Positions 1-5,893 of a stretch of DNA of 8,541 nucleotides are shown here, one piece after another. Below the pieces are notes generated by a model. That model saw only the letters and a program-made list of their open reading frames with translations, was not told where the DNA came from and did not search any database. This DNA is from an uncultured Eubacteriales bacterium (GTDB taxonomy: Bacteria; Bacillota; Clostridia; UMGS1810). Numbering within the stretch: the stretch's first letter is position 1; every line of letters begins with the position of its first letter. The position numbers and the translations under genes were made by a program. The stretch is from positions 1 through 8,541 of the forward strand of contig CABUQL010000037.1 of NCBI GenBank assembly GCA_902493665.1, written 5' to 3'.

Positions 1-789
1 ATCGGCGCTTCCGAGCTGGGCGATTATCGAATTGTCAACAAATTCAACCATTGAATGAATAATGCTTTGTCTGTGCACCATAGGCGTTATTTTTTTAGCG
101 TCAACGCCGAAAAGCCACTTTGCCTCAATAACTTCAAGGCCTTTGTTCATAAGCGTTGCGCTGTCGATTGTTATTTTTTGTCCCATAACCCAGTTAGGAT
201 GCTTTAAAGCTTCGTTTTTTGTTATGTTTAAAAGTTCATCTTTTTTCTTTCCGAAAAAAGGACCTCCCGACGCCGTCAGTATAATCCTTTGTATTTTTTC
301 CTTTTTTTCATTTTTTAAGCATTGAAAAATTGCACTGTGCTCGCTGTCGACAGGAATAATGTTTACGCCGTTTTCCTCTGCTTTTTTATTTACAAGTTCG
401 CCGGCGCACACAAGCGTTTCTTTGTTTGCAAGAGCAATTGTTTTCTTCGCCTCGATTGCGCAAAGCGTCGGTTTAAGTCCTGCAATTCCGACAATCGATG
501 ACAAAACGATATCGCTTTTATCAAGTGACGCAGTCTGCATTAACCCTTCCTGCGACGTTAAAATTTTTGTGTTTGTATCGGAAACTCTCGTTTTTAAATC
601 GGAATAAAGACTTTCGTCCGCAATGCAGGCGTATTCGGGCGAAAACTCTCTTATCTGCTCCTCTAAAACCTTTATGTTTTTTTGCGCCGTAACCGCAAGT
701 ATTTTAAAATTTTCACTATGTCTTATAACGTCCGCCGTCTGTGTTCCTATAGAACCTGTCGAACCGAGTATTACAACGTTTTTTTTCAA
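1..789 (-). CDS. dxr: 1-deoxy-D-xylulose 5-phosphate reductoisomerase, N-terminal 263 codons (3' end outside window)
   Basis: Dxr converts 1-deoxy-D-xylulose 5-phosphate to 2-C-methyl-D-erythritol 4-phosphate with NADPH and a divalent metal. It is the first committed cytosolic step of the MEP isoprenoid pathway. My reading of the minus strand gives an uninterrupted frame from a TTG at 789 to the left edge. It carries the NADPH-binding GSTGSIG at residues 9-15, ALANKET in the middle, and [11 protein letters not shown] with the metal-ligand pair D148/E150. TASGGPF contains the substrate-phosphate Ser174, HPNW gives His197, and MNKGLE gives N215, K216 and the third metal ligand E219. All residues that match the E. 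coli active site are present. Family members are about 380-400 residues, so roughly 120 C-terminal residues lie outside. Thirty-four bases separate it from cdsA, consistent with one operon. An in-frame GTG at 798 is possible but would lie inside the ribosome binding site. Confidence 0.96.
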   Translation of the reverse strand, partial: MKKNVVILGSTGSIGTQTADVIRHSENFKILAVTAQKNIKVLEEQIREFSPEYACIADESLYSDLKTRVSDTNTKILTSQEGLMQTASLDKSDIVLSSIVGIAGLKPTLCAIEAKKTIALANKETLVCAGELVNKKAEENGVNIIPVDSEHSAIFQCLKNEKKEKIQRIILTASGGPFFGKKKDELLNITKNEALKHPNWVMGQKITIDSATLMNKGLEVIEAKWLFGVDAKKITPMVHRQSIIHSMVEFVDNSIIAQLGSAD

Positions 790-795
790 ATTTAT

Positions 796-801
796 CACCT
801 T
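796..801 (-). promoter_or_regulatory. Ribosome binding site that fixes the TTG start of dxr
   Basis: The minus strand reads AAGGTG and then six bases before the TTG at 789-787, which is normal spacing. No ATG lies in frame nearby. The alternative in-frame GTG (798-796) is part of this same AAGGTG and has no purine-rich sequence of its own upstream, so TTG is preferred. The resulting N-terminus ([15 protein letters not shown]) has the length expected before the Dxr nucleotide-binding loop. Confidence 0.7.
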
Positions 802-807
802 TTTAAT

Positions 808-827
808 GTAACGGCAAAACCTGTTAC
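808..827. repeat. Short inverted repeat between cdsA stop and dxr ribosome binding site
   Basis: GTAAC at 808-812 and GTTAC at 823-827 form a 5-bp inverted repeat with a 10-base loop. It overlaps the cdsA stop codon and ends seven bases before the dxr ribosome binding site. No U-run follows on the minus strand, so it is not a terminator. On its own it is weak and could be chance. It is listed because hairpins also precede uppS and cdsA. Confidence 0.3.
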
Positions 828-1666
828 TTTGTTATTACCGGCAAAAGCAGGCATACATAATAAACAAGCGGTGCAACCGTCAAAACCGAATCAAATCTGT
901 CCATCATACCGCCGTGTCCGGGGAGAATGTGCCCGTAATCTTTTGCATTATAGCTTCTTTTAATGCATGACGCAATGAGGTCGCCGAACTGAGAAATAAC
1001 CGATGATACGACAGAAAGCAAAATAAGATATGAATATCTCACCTTGTATCCGAAGCTTTGGCACAAAAGCGCAAAAATCACAATAACGGCAACACATCCG
1101 ATTATTCCGCCGAGCGCTCCTTCAACTGTTTTTTTACTGCTGACATTCGGGATAAGCGGTGTTTTTCCCATCATTTTTCCGAATGTATATGCAAATGTAT
1201 CGGTTCCCCATGCCGACAGTAAAACCACCCATACAAGCACCGCACCGCAGTTTAACTGTCTTACAAGAAGAACATGCGAAAACATTACTGTAATGTATAC
1301 CGTTGAAAAAAAGCTTACGCATATAAGACGGAAATCGGTTTTGTCAAAACAGAGAACCGTATAAATTCCGAGTGCGATTAAGTAGCATATTATACTTATT
1401 GTAAATTTTAGCGAAAAAGAAGAATAATCAAGCGAGTTTAAAAAAACTCCGCGGATATTAAAAACAAGAAATCCGATGCAGAAGATGTATCCCAAAACCG
1501 CCGCCGCTTTGCTGCTTTTAAAAAGCGACAGTGTTTTATACATTTCCGTAAGCGCAATAAGCATAACCGCAGAAAGCGCGACCGCAAGCGAAAGGCTTCC
1601 CAAATAAATTATGCCTATAACAAGTGCAAATCCCACCATACCAATAATAATCCGGATTTTGTTCAT
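824..1666 (-). CDS. cdsA: Phosphatidate cytidylyltransferase (CDP-diacylglycerol synthase)
   Basis: CdsA is an integral membrane enzyme that makes CDP-diacylglycerol from CTP and phosphatidic acid, the branch point of phospholipid synthesis. The 280-residue protein is hydrophobic throughout, with about eight or nine likely membrane helices (for example near residues 5-38, 57-75, 88-105, 115-133, 142-160, 186-228 and 262-278). The family signature is complete near the C-terminus: S233, K236-R237, K242-D243, P249, then HGG at 251-253 and DRFD at 256-259. The upstream conserved segments [10 protein letters not shown] (151-160) and [20 protein letters not shown] (167-186) are also present. Length is typical. 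A GGGG-containing ribosome binding site lies about nine bases before the ATG. It sits between uppS (101-base leader) and dxr (34 bases), the usual Firmicutes order. Confidence 0.97.
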   Translation of the reverse strand: MNKIRIIIGMVGFALVIGIIYLGSLSLAVALSAVMLIALTEMYKTLSLFKSSKAAAVLGYIFCIGFLVFNIRGVFLNSLDYSSFSLKFTISIICYLIALGIYTVLCFDKTDFRLICVSFFSTVYITVMFSHVLLVRQLNCGAVLVWVVLLSAWGTDTFAYTFGKMMGKTPLIPNVSSKKTVEGALGGIIGCVAVIVIFALLCQSFGYKVRYSYLILLSVVSSVISQFGDLIASCIKRSYNAKDYGHILPGHGGMMDRFDSVLTVAPLVYYVCLLLPVITK

Positions 1667-1685
1667 TTTTAAATTCCCCGTTTCC

Positions 1686-1709
1686 GCCTTGCAAAATATA
1701 AATGCAGGC
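1686..1709 (-). repeat. Hairpin upstream of the cdsA ribosome binding site
   Basis: On the minus strand GCCTGCA pairs with TGCAAGGC around a nine-base AT loop, giving a 7-bp stem with one bulged A. It ends directly before the GGAAACGGGG purine stretch that serves cdsA. There is no U-run after it, so transcription termination is unlikely. A role in translation initiation or mRNA stability is possible but is inference. Confidence 0.45.
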
Positions 1710-1749
1710 TTAATTATTCATAAGTAATTTTTTGATTCGGCGCACAATA

Positions 1750-1765
1750 TGCCTCTGATTTTTCA
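1750..1765 (-). repeat. Intergenic repeat element, copy A (uppS-cdsA leader)
   Basis: The 16-base sequence TGCCTCTGATTTTTCA (plus strand) matches copy B at 2614-2629 at 15 of 16 positions. On the transcript strand it reads TGAAAAATCAGAGGCA and begins three bases after the uppS stop codon. About 28 bases later comes TATGAATAATTAA, resembling CATGAAAATATTAA at a similar distance after copy B, and then a hairpin (1686-1709) and the cdsA ribosome binding site. The function is unknown. It could be the remains of a dispersed repeat or part of a structured leader RNA. Confidence 0.55.
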
Positions 1766-1767
1766 AA

Positions 1768-2520
1768 TCAAACTCCTCCGAAACGTCTGTTTCTCATTTG
1801 ATAATCAATAATTGCTTCTTCAAATTTTTTTGTTGAAAAATCAGGCCAGTATACATTTGAAAACCAAAATTCACTGTATGCACACTGCCACAAAAGAAAG
1901 TTGCTGAGTCTGTATTCGCCGCTCGGTCTTATAATTAAATCGGGGTCGGGAATATCGTATGTATAAAGGTTTTCGGATATCATTTTTTCGTCTATATCCT
2001 GCGGATTGATTTCTCCGTCTTTAACCTTCTGTGCTATTTTTTGCATTGCCTGGCATATTTCAAGTCTTCCGCCGTAATTTAAGGCGATGTTTATTGAAAT
2101 TCCGGTTTTGTGCTTTGACTTTTCTTCGCATATGTCAATAAGTTCGTTTATTTCGTCGGAAAGCTCTTTTCTGTAACCGATAACACGAAGTCTTGCATCC
2201 TTTGAACCCAAAAGATTGTCAAAATCAAGAAGGTAATCTTTTAAAAGCTTCATAAGTGCGTCGACTTCTTCTTTCGGGCGTTTCCAGTTTTCCGTTGAAA
2301 AAGCGTATACCGTAAGATGTTTTACACCCATATTTCCCGCAAAATCAACGATTTTTTCAAGATTTTTTGCGCCCATACTGTGTCCGACGCTTCTTGGCAG
2401 TCTGTGTTTTTTTGCCCATCTGCCGTTTCCGTCCATTATGATTGCAACGTGCGCCGGTATGTTGTTTTCATCAAGCTTTCGCATAAGATGATGTTTTTTG
2501 TTTTTGCCAAATCCAAACAT
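1768..2520 (-). CDS. uppS: Isoprenyl transferase (undecaprenyl diphosphate synthase)
   Basis: UppS is a cis-prenyltransferase that adds isopentenyl diphosphate units to farnesyl diphosphate to make C55 undecaprenyl diphosphate, the lipid carrier for peptidoglycan and wall polymers. The 250-residue protein shows AIIMDGNGRWAKK with catalytic D30 and the diphosphate-binding loop, then R..GH..G, YAFSTENWKRP around residues 72-82, and the C-terminal RPSGEYRLSNFLLWQ followed by AYSEFWF. Length is typical. The common T of the RTSGE motif is P here, a minor variation. The start at 2520 follows AGGGTGAAATT. An in-frame M13 is possible but lacks such a site. The gene lies between frr and cdsA as in many Firmicutes. 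Its 126-base leader carries a repeat element and a strong hairpin. Confidence 0.97.
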   Translation of the reverse strand: MFGFGKNKKHHLMRKLDENNIPAHVAIIMDGNGRWAKKHRLPRSVGHSMGAKNLEKIVDFAGNMGVKHLTVYAFSTENWKRPKEEVDALMKLLKDYLLDFDNLLGSKDARLRVIGYRKELSDEINELIDICEEKSKHKTGISINIALNYGGRLEICQAMQKIAQKVKDGEINPQDIDEKMISENLYTYDIPDPDLIIRPSGEYRLSNFLLWQCAYSEFWFSNVYWPDFSTKKFEEAIIDYQMRNRRFGGV

Positions 2521-2539
2521 AATTTCACCCTGTCAAATA

Positions 2540-2566
2540 TACGGACGAATTAAAAATCCGTCCGTA
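2540..2566 (-). repeat. Strong 12-bp hairpin just upstream of the uppS ribosome binding site
   Basis: On the minus strand TACGGACGGATT pairs with AATTCGTCCGTA around a TTT loop. Eleven pairs are Watson-Crick and one is G-U in the minus transcript. On the plus strand that position is an A-C mismatch, so the stem is complete only in the operon mRNA. The hairpin ends about ten bases before the AGGGTG site of uppS and is followed by TATTTGAC rather than a U-run. It is therefore not a standard intrinsic terminator. A leaky attenuator, a processing or stability element, or a translation control element are possible. Confidence 0.65.
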
Positions 2567-2613
2567 GTTATTAGTTAATATTTTCATGCACAAATCCCTT
2601 AACGCCGAAGACT

Positions 2614-2629
2614 TGCCTCTGATTTGTCA
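2614..2629 (-). repeat. Intergenic repeat element, copy B (frr-uppS leader)
   Basis: TGCCTCTGATTTGTCA (plus strand) matches copy A at 1750-1765 at 15 of 16 positions and in the same orientation. On the transcript it starts 17 bases after the frr stop codon. It is followed about 26 bases later by CATGAAAATATTAA, then by the hairpin at 2540-2566 and the uppS ribosome binding site. The order of parts is the same as in the cdsA leader. Confidence 0.55.
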
Positions 2630-2646
2630 TTCTCCGGTGCAATTTA

Positions 2647-3201
2647 TTAAACAGAAAGAATTTCTTTTTCTTTCTTTGCGCATGTGTCTTCGATCTCTTT
2701 GATGTATTTGTCTGTAAGGTTTTGAATGTCTTTTTCAATACCCTTCAAATCGTCTTCTGTGATTTCGCCGTTTTTCTTTTCGTTTTTGTAAAAGTCCATA
2801 GCGTCACGTCTGATTGCTCTTATTGCAACCTTTGTGCCCTCTTCTTTTTTACCGACTTCTTTAACGATTTCTTTTCTTCTTTCCTCAGTAAGCGGCGGGA
2901 AGTTAAGTCTTATGCTCTTACCGTCGTTTTGAGGATTTATTCCGAGCTCCGATTTAAGAATCGCTTTTTCGATTTCCGAAATAAGTGTTGCGTCCCACGG
3001 CTGAATCATAATTGTTCTCGGATCAGGAACCGAAACCGTTGCAACCTGTGCAATGGGAGATGCCGCTCCGTAATATTCAACCGTTACTTTATCGAGAATC
3101 GAAGGATTTGCTCTTCCTGCTCTTATTGTGTTAAGATCGCTGTCAAGAACAGCAATGCTCTTTTTCATTTTTATTTCAAACTGTTCGTATTTTCCTGCCA
3201 T
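2647..3201 (-). CDS. frr: Ribosome recycling factor
   Basis: RRF works with EF-G to split the post-termination 70S complex into subunits in the cytosol. The 184-residue protein has the usual length (about 185). It shows the conserved RAGRANPS at 27-34, VEYYG at 41-45, PLTEERRKE near 103-111 and the helical IRAIRRD segment around 128-133. The composition fits the long three-helix bundle plus a small beta domain (VSVPDPRTIMIQPWD, 57-70). The ATG follows GGAAAGGAC with about eight bases of spacing. It lies 61 bases after pyrH, the near-universal neighbour. That spacer holds a weak AAAGATT/AATCTTT inverted repeat but no clear terminator, so co-transcription with pyrH is expected. Confidence 0.98.
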   Translation of the reverse strand: MAGKYEQFEIKMKKSIAVLDSDLNTIRAGRANPSILDKVTVEYYGAASPIAQVATVSVPDPRTIMIQPWDATLISEIEKAILKSELGINPQNDGKSIRLNFPPLTEERRKEIVKEVGKKEEGTKVAIRAIRRDAMDFYKNEKKNGEITEDDLKGIEKDIQNLTDKYIKEIEDTCAKKEKEILSV

Positions 3202-3262
3202 TTTTCATCGTCCTTTCCGTTTTTAACGCCATCAAAGATTTAAGTTTAATCTTTTTTGCTTA

Positions 3263-4009
<747 letters not shown>

Positions 4010-4025
4010 TTATTATTTTTATCCA

Positions 4026-4054
4026 ATTAAAAGATATTCGACACAAAACATCAA
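4026..4054 (-). promoter_or_regulatory. Candidate sigma-A promoter for pyrH and the downstream operon
   Basis: On the minus strand TTGATG (4054-4049, 4/6 to consensus) and TTTAAT (4031-4026, 5/6) are separated by exactly 17 bases. Transcription would start near 4019 and leave a leader of about 50 bases before the pyrH ATG at 3967. The spacer between the HAD gene and pyrH (3968-4111) is very AT-rich and holds nothing else I can name. It contains no GC-rich terminator, so read-through from upstream cannot be excluded. AT-rich DNA gives such matches easily. Confidence 0.45.
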
Positions 4055-4111
4055 ATTCCTTCCGAAATTATTTTATATTGTTAATATATATTAAATTTTT
4101 TAAAATAATTA

Positions 4112-4783
4112 TTACTTTATATTATTTTGTTTTTTTATGTATTCAATAATTTCATCGGGGTGCGACGCAAGCATATCCGCGCCGTTTGTAAGAAGTTCTT
4201 CTTTGCTTCTAAATCCCCAGAGAACGCCGATTGTGAAAAGATTTGCGTTTTTGCCTGTCTGCATATCTGTTTTTGTGTCGCCGAAATACAACACTTCGTC
4301 ATTTTTTACGCCCATTTTTTCAAGCATTTTAAAAAGTCTTTGCGGGTCGGGTTTTAATTTGTCGCCGTCGGAAATACCGCTTACAATTTCAAAACTGTTG
4401 TCTTCAAAAAAATATTTTATAACATCGTCTGCCGCGCCCTGAGGTTTGTTTGTGAGAACGCCTCTTTTAATTTTGTTTTCGCCGAGGAATTTTACAAGCT
4501 CTTTCATTCCGTCGTATATTTTTGTTTTATACATCGAATCGGTTTCGTAGTCGTCATGATAAAACTCTTTCATTTCGTTGTAAACCTTGTCGGTGTATAC
4601 GCCGAGCGTGTTAAGCATATTTTTAACAAGAATTTCATAGCCGTTTCCGACCAAAAGCTTATATGTTTCACTGTCGATATCGCCGAATCCGAATTTATTC
4701 AGCGCTCTGTTTCCGTAGTAAGTAATTGTTTCGATTGTGTCTGCAATTGTTCCGTCAAGGTCAAATATGCATGCTTTTATCAT
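4112..4783 (-). CDS. HAD-superfamily (subfamily IA) phosphatase, Gph/PpaX-like
   Basis: This is a predicted cytosolic Mg-dependent phosphatase of 223 residues. Motif I is CIFDLDGTIADT with nucleophile D8 and acid/base D10. Motif II is VLTNKP with T111. Motif III lysine is K144 in KLKPDP, and motif IV is GDTKTD with D169 and D173. An alpha-helical cap occupies roughly residues 15-85, as in phosphoglycolate phosphatases. The C-terminal GVLWGFRSKEEL is also common in that group. The substrate cannot be told from sequence; phosphoglycolate, pyrophosphate and other small phosphates are all possible. Its ATG overlaps the stop of the WYL regulator gene (ATGA, 4783-4780). Its AGGAGAGG ribosome binding site (4797-4790) lies inside the last codons of that gene, so the two are very probably translated as a coupled pair. 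Confidence 0.9.
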   Translation of the reverse strand: MIKACIFDLDGTIADTIETITYYGNRALNKFGFGDIDSETYKLLVGNGYEILVKNMLNTLGVYTDKVYNEMKEFYHDDYETDSMYKTKIYDGMKELVKFLGENKIKRGVLTNKPQGAADDVIKYFFEDNSFEIVSGISDGDKLKPDPQRLFKMLEKMGVKNDEVLYFGDTKTDMQTGKNANLFTIGVLWGFRSKEELLTNGADMLASHPDEIIEYIKKQNNIK

Positions 4784-5772
4784 TGGTATCCTCTCCTAAC
4801 ATTTAAAAGTGTATTTTTAAATTCCTCTTTAACATTTTCGGGACCCGATATAACAATTTTTCCGCCGAAGGTAAAAACCCATGCAAAAAATGTCGGGCTG
4901 ACATTTACATTTACGTTTGCAAAAAACGATTTGTCATCATTTTTCATTATTATAACACTTTCTCCGAATCTGTCAATTACGGAATTTATAATTGAATTGT
5001 CGCACAAAAGCTTTACATTTTCAGTTTTGCCCGAAAACATACCGAAAATCTTTTTTGAATACTCACCTATGTTAAAACCTTCGTACATTACATCGCAGAT
5101 GTTTTCGCTTTTTTCATCAAGAATTTTAATATCCGTCATTCTGTCAACACGAAACTGCGTAAGATTTTCGTATTTTGGATAATGTGAAATAAGATAGTAG
5201 TATCCGTCCGAAAACGCCAGACTGTAAGGTGAAACAACATAATCGTTTCCGCCGTTTTTAAGTACTTTTTCTTTATCGGTATTGTATTCGTAATACTTAA
5301 AGGATATTTTTTTCAAAGACGCAATGGCATTGTGCAGTTTGTCAACACTGTAATATATTTTTTCGTTCATATTTTTTATGCTGTCGCTCATATAAATCTG
5401 TCTTTGAAGCTCAGCGGCATAATGCTTGCTCGTAAGCGATTCTATCTTTTTTATAAGACGGCTGCTTTTTTTCTCTGTAATAAACCTTGATGCCAAAACG
5501 CAGTCCGCCAAAAGCTTAAGTTCGGGCAGTTCAAACTCCCTTTCTGCTATATAATACCCAAAATTCTTGTTCTTCTCACAAATAATATCATATCCGAAAA
5601 GTTTTAAGTCCTCAATGTTTGCATAAAGCGACTTTCTTTCGGCTTTAATGCCGTAAGTGCCCAGTCTTTCGATTATTTCGTTCATTGTAAGATGATGCTT
5701 TTCGTCTGTGTTTTCAAGGAGAATTTTTAAAAGATAAAGCAGTTTTAAACGCTGATTACTTTCTTTTGCCAT
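4780..5772 (-). CDS. WYL-domain helix-turn-helix transcriptional regulator
   Basis: This is a 330-residue DNA-binding regulator of the WYL (YafY/DeoR-like HTH) family. Residues 6-80 form the winged HTH: RLKLLYLLKILLE, then LTMNEIIERL, and ERKSLYANIEDLKLFGYDI as recognition helix and wing. The WYL domain spans about 140-220, with VVSPYSLAFSDGYYYLISH (179-197) and the TQFRVDRMTDIKIL tail (205-218). The core motif is YYL here instead of WYL. A WCX-type C-terminal domain runs from about 250 to 325. WYL domains are known ligand sensors, in some cases for nucleic acid (as in PafBC and DriD); the ligand here is unknown. A longer reading frame starts at 5859, but I chose the ATG at 5772 because it has a proper ribosome binding site and the homologous region begins there. 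The gene sits 121 bases after mutS2 and overlaps the HAD phosphatase gene by four bases. Confidence 0.9.
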   Translation of the reverse strand: MAKESNQRLKLLYLLKILLENTDEKHHLTMNEIIERLGTYGIKAERKSLYANIEDLKLFGYDIICEKNKNFGYYIAEREFELPELKLLADCVLASRFITEKKSSRLIKKIESLTSKHYAAELQRQIYMSDSIKNMNEKIYYSVDKLHNAIASLKKISFKYYEYNTDKEKVLKNGGNDYVVSPYSLAFSDGYYYLISHYPKYENLTQFRVDRMTDIKILDEKSENICDVMYEGFNIGEYSKKIFGMFSGKTENVKLLCDNSIINSVIDRFGESVIIMKNDDKSFFANVNVNVSPTFFAWVFTFGGKIVISGPENVKEEFKNTLLNVRRGYQ

Positions 5773-5778
5773 AATTTT

Positions 5779-5784
5779 TCCTCT
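5779..5784 (-). promoter_or_regulatory. Ribosome binding site that sets the WYL regulator start
   Basis: AGAGGA on the minus strand lies six bases before the ATG at 5772-5770. The in-frame ATG at 5859 would add 29 residues (MCFGFRRTVNRNFNKNITVF and onward) that do not resemble the family. It lacks a good ribosome binding site and would lie upstream of the candidate promoter. The shorter 330-residue protein is therefore preferred. Confidence 0.75.
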
Positions 5785-5806
5785 TTTATGCGGCAGATAA
5801 AATACC

Positions 5807-5834
5807 GTTATATTTTTATTAAAATTTCTGTTGA
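5807..5834 (-). promoter_or_regulatory. Candidate promoter for the WYL regulator-HAD phosphatase pair
   Basis: On the minus strand TCAACA (5834-5829, 4/6) and TATAAC (5812-5807, 5/6) are separated by 16 bases. Transcription would start near 5800, about 28 bases before the chosen ATG. This would let the regulator pair be expressed apart from mutS2, and many regulators of this kind act on their own promoter. I see no convincing operator repeat around it. AT richness makes false matches likely. Confidence 0.35.
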
Positions 5835-5866
5835 CCGTGCGCCGAAATCCAAAACACATATGGTTT

Positions 5867-5886
5867 AAAAAAGCAAATTTGCTTTT
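5867..5886 (-). terminator. Weak intrinsic terminator candidate after mutS2
   Basis: AAAAGCAAATTTGCTTTT is an 18-base perfect palindrome beginning seven bases after the mutS2 stop codon. On the minus strand it continues into a run of six T. The stem has only two G-C pairs and almost no loop, so termination would be inefficient at best. The palindrome could also act as a protein-binding site or be a remnant of a dispersed repeat. Confidence 0.35.
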
Positions 5887-5893
5887 GGCGTCC

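Noticed and set aside
2722..3243. 173-codon plus-strand open frame over frr
   Set aside because: It is antisense to intact frr and has a Cys/Phe/Arg-rich shadow composition with no domain.
3202..3262. AAAGATT/AATCTTT inverted repeat between pyrH and frr considered as a terminator
   Set aside because: The stem has a single G-C pair and no U-run follows; pyrH and frr are almost always co-transcribed.
4019..4051. Ten-codon frame (MFCVEYLLIG) after GGAAGGAA in the pyrH leader, considered as a leader peptide
   Set aside because: It overlaps the candidate pyrH promoter and would begin within its -35, so it could be translated only from read-through mRNA. It has no regulatory codon run, and no attenuator hairpin follows it.
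4556..5182. 208-codon plus-strand open frame spanning the HAD and WYL genes
   Set aside because: It lies antisense to two clearly recognised genes, resembles no family I know, and is rich in F, S and V as expected from the reverse strand of AT-rich coding DNA.
5773..5859. N-terminal extension of the WYL regulator from the ATG at 5859
   Set aside because: The added 29 residues do not resemble the family. The ATG lacks a ribosome binding site, and the extension covers the candidate promoter. The ATG at 5772 has AGAGGA at six bases.
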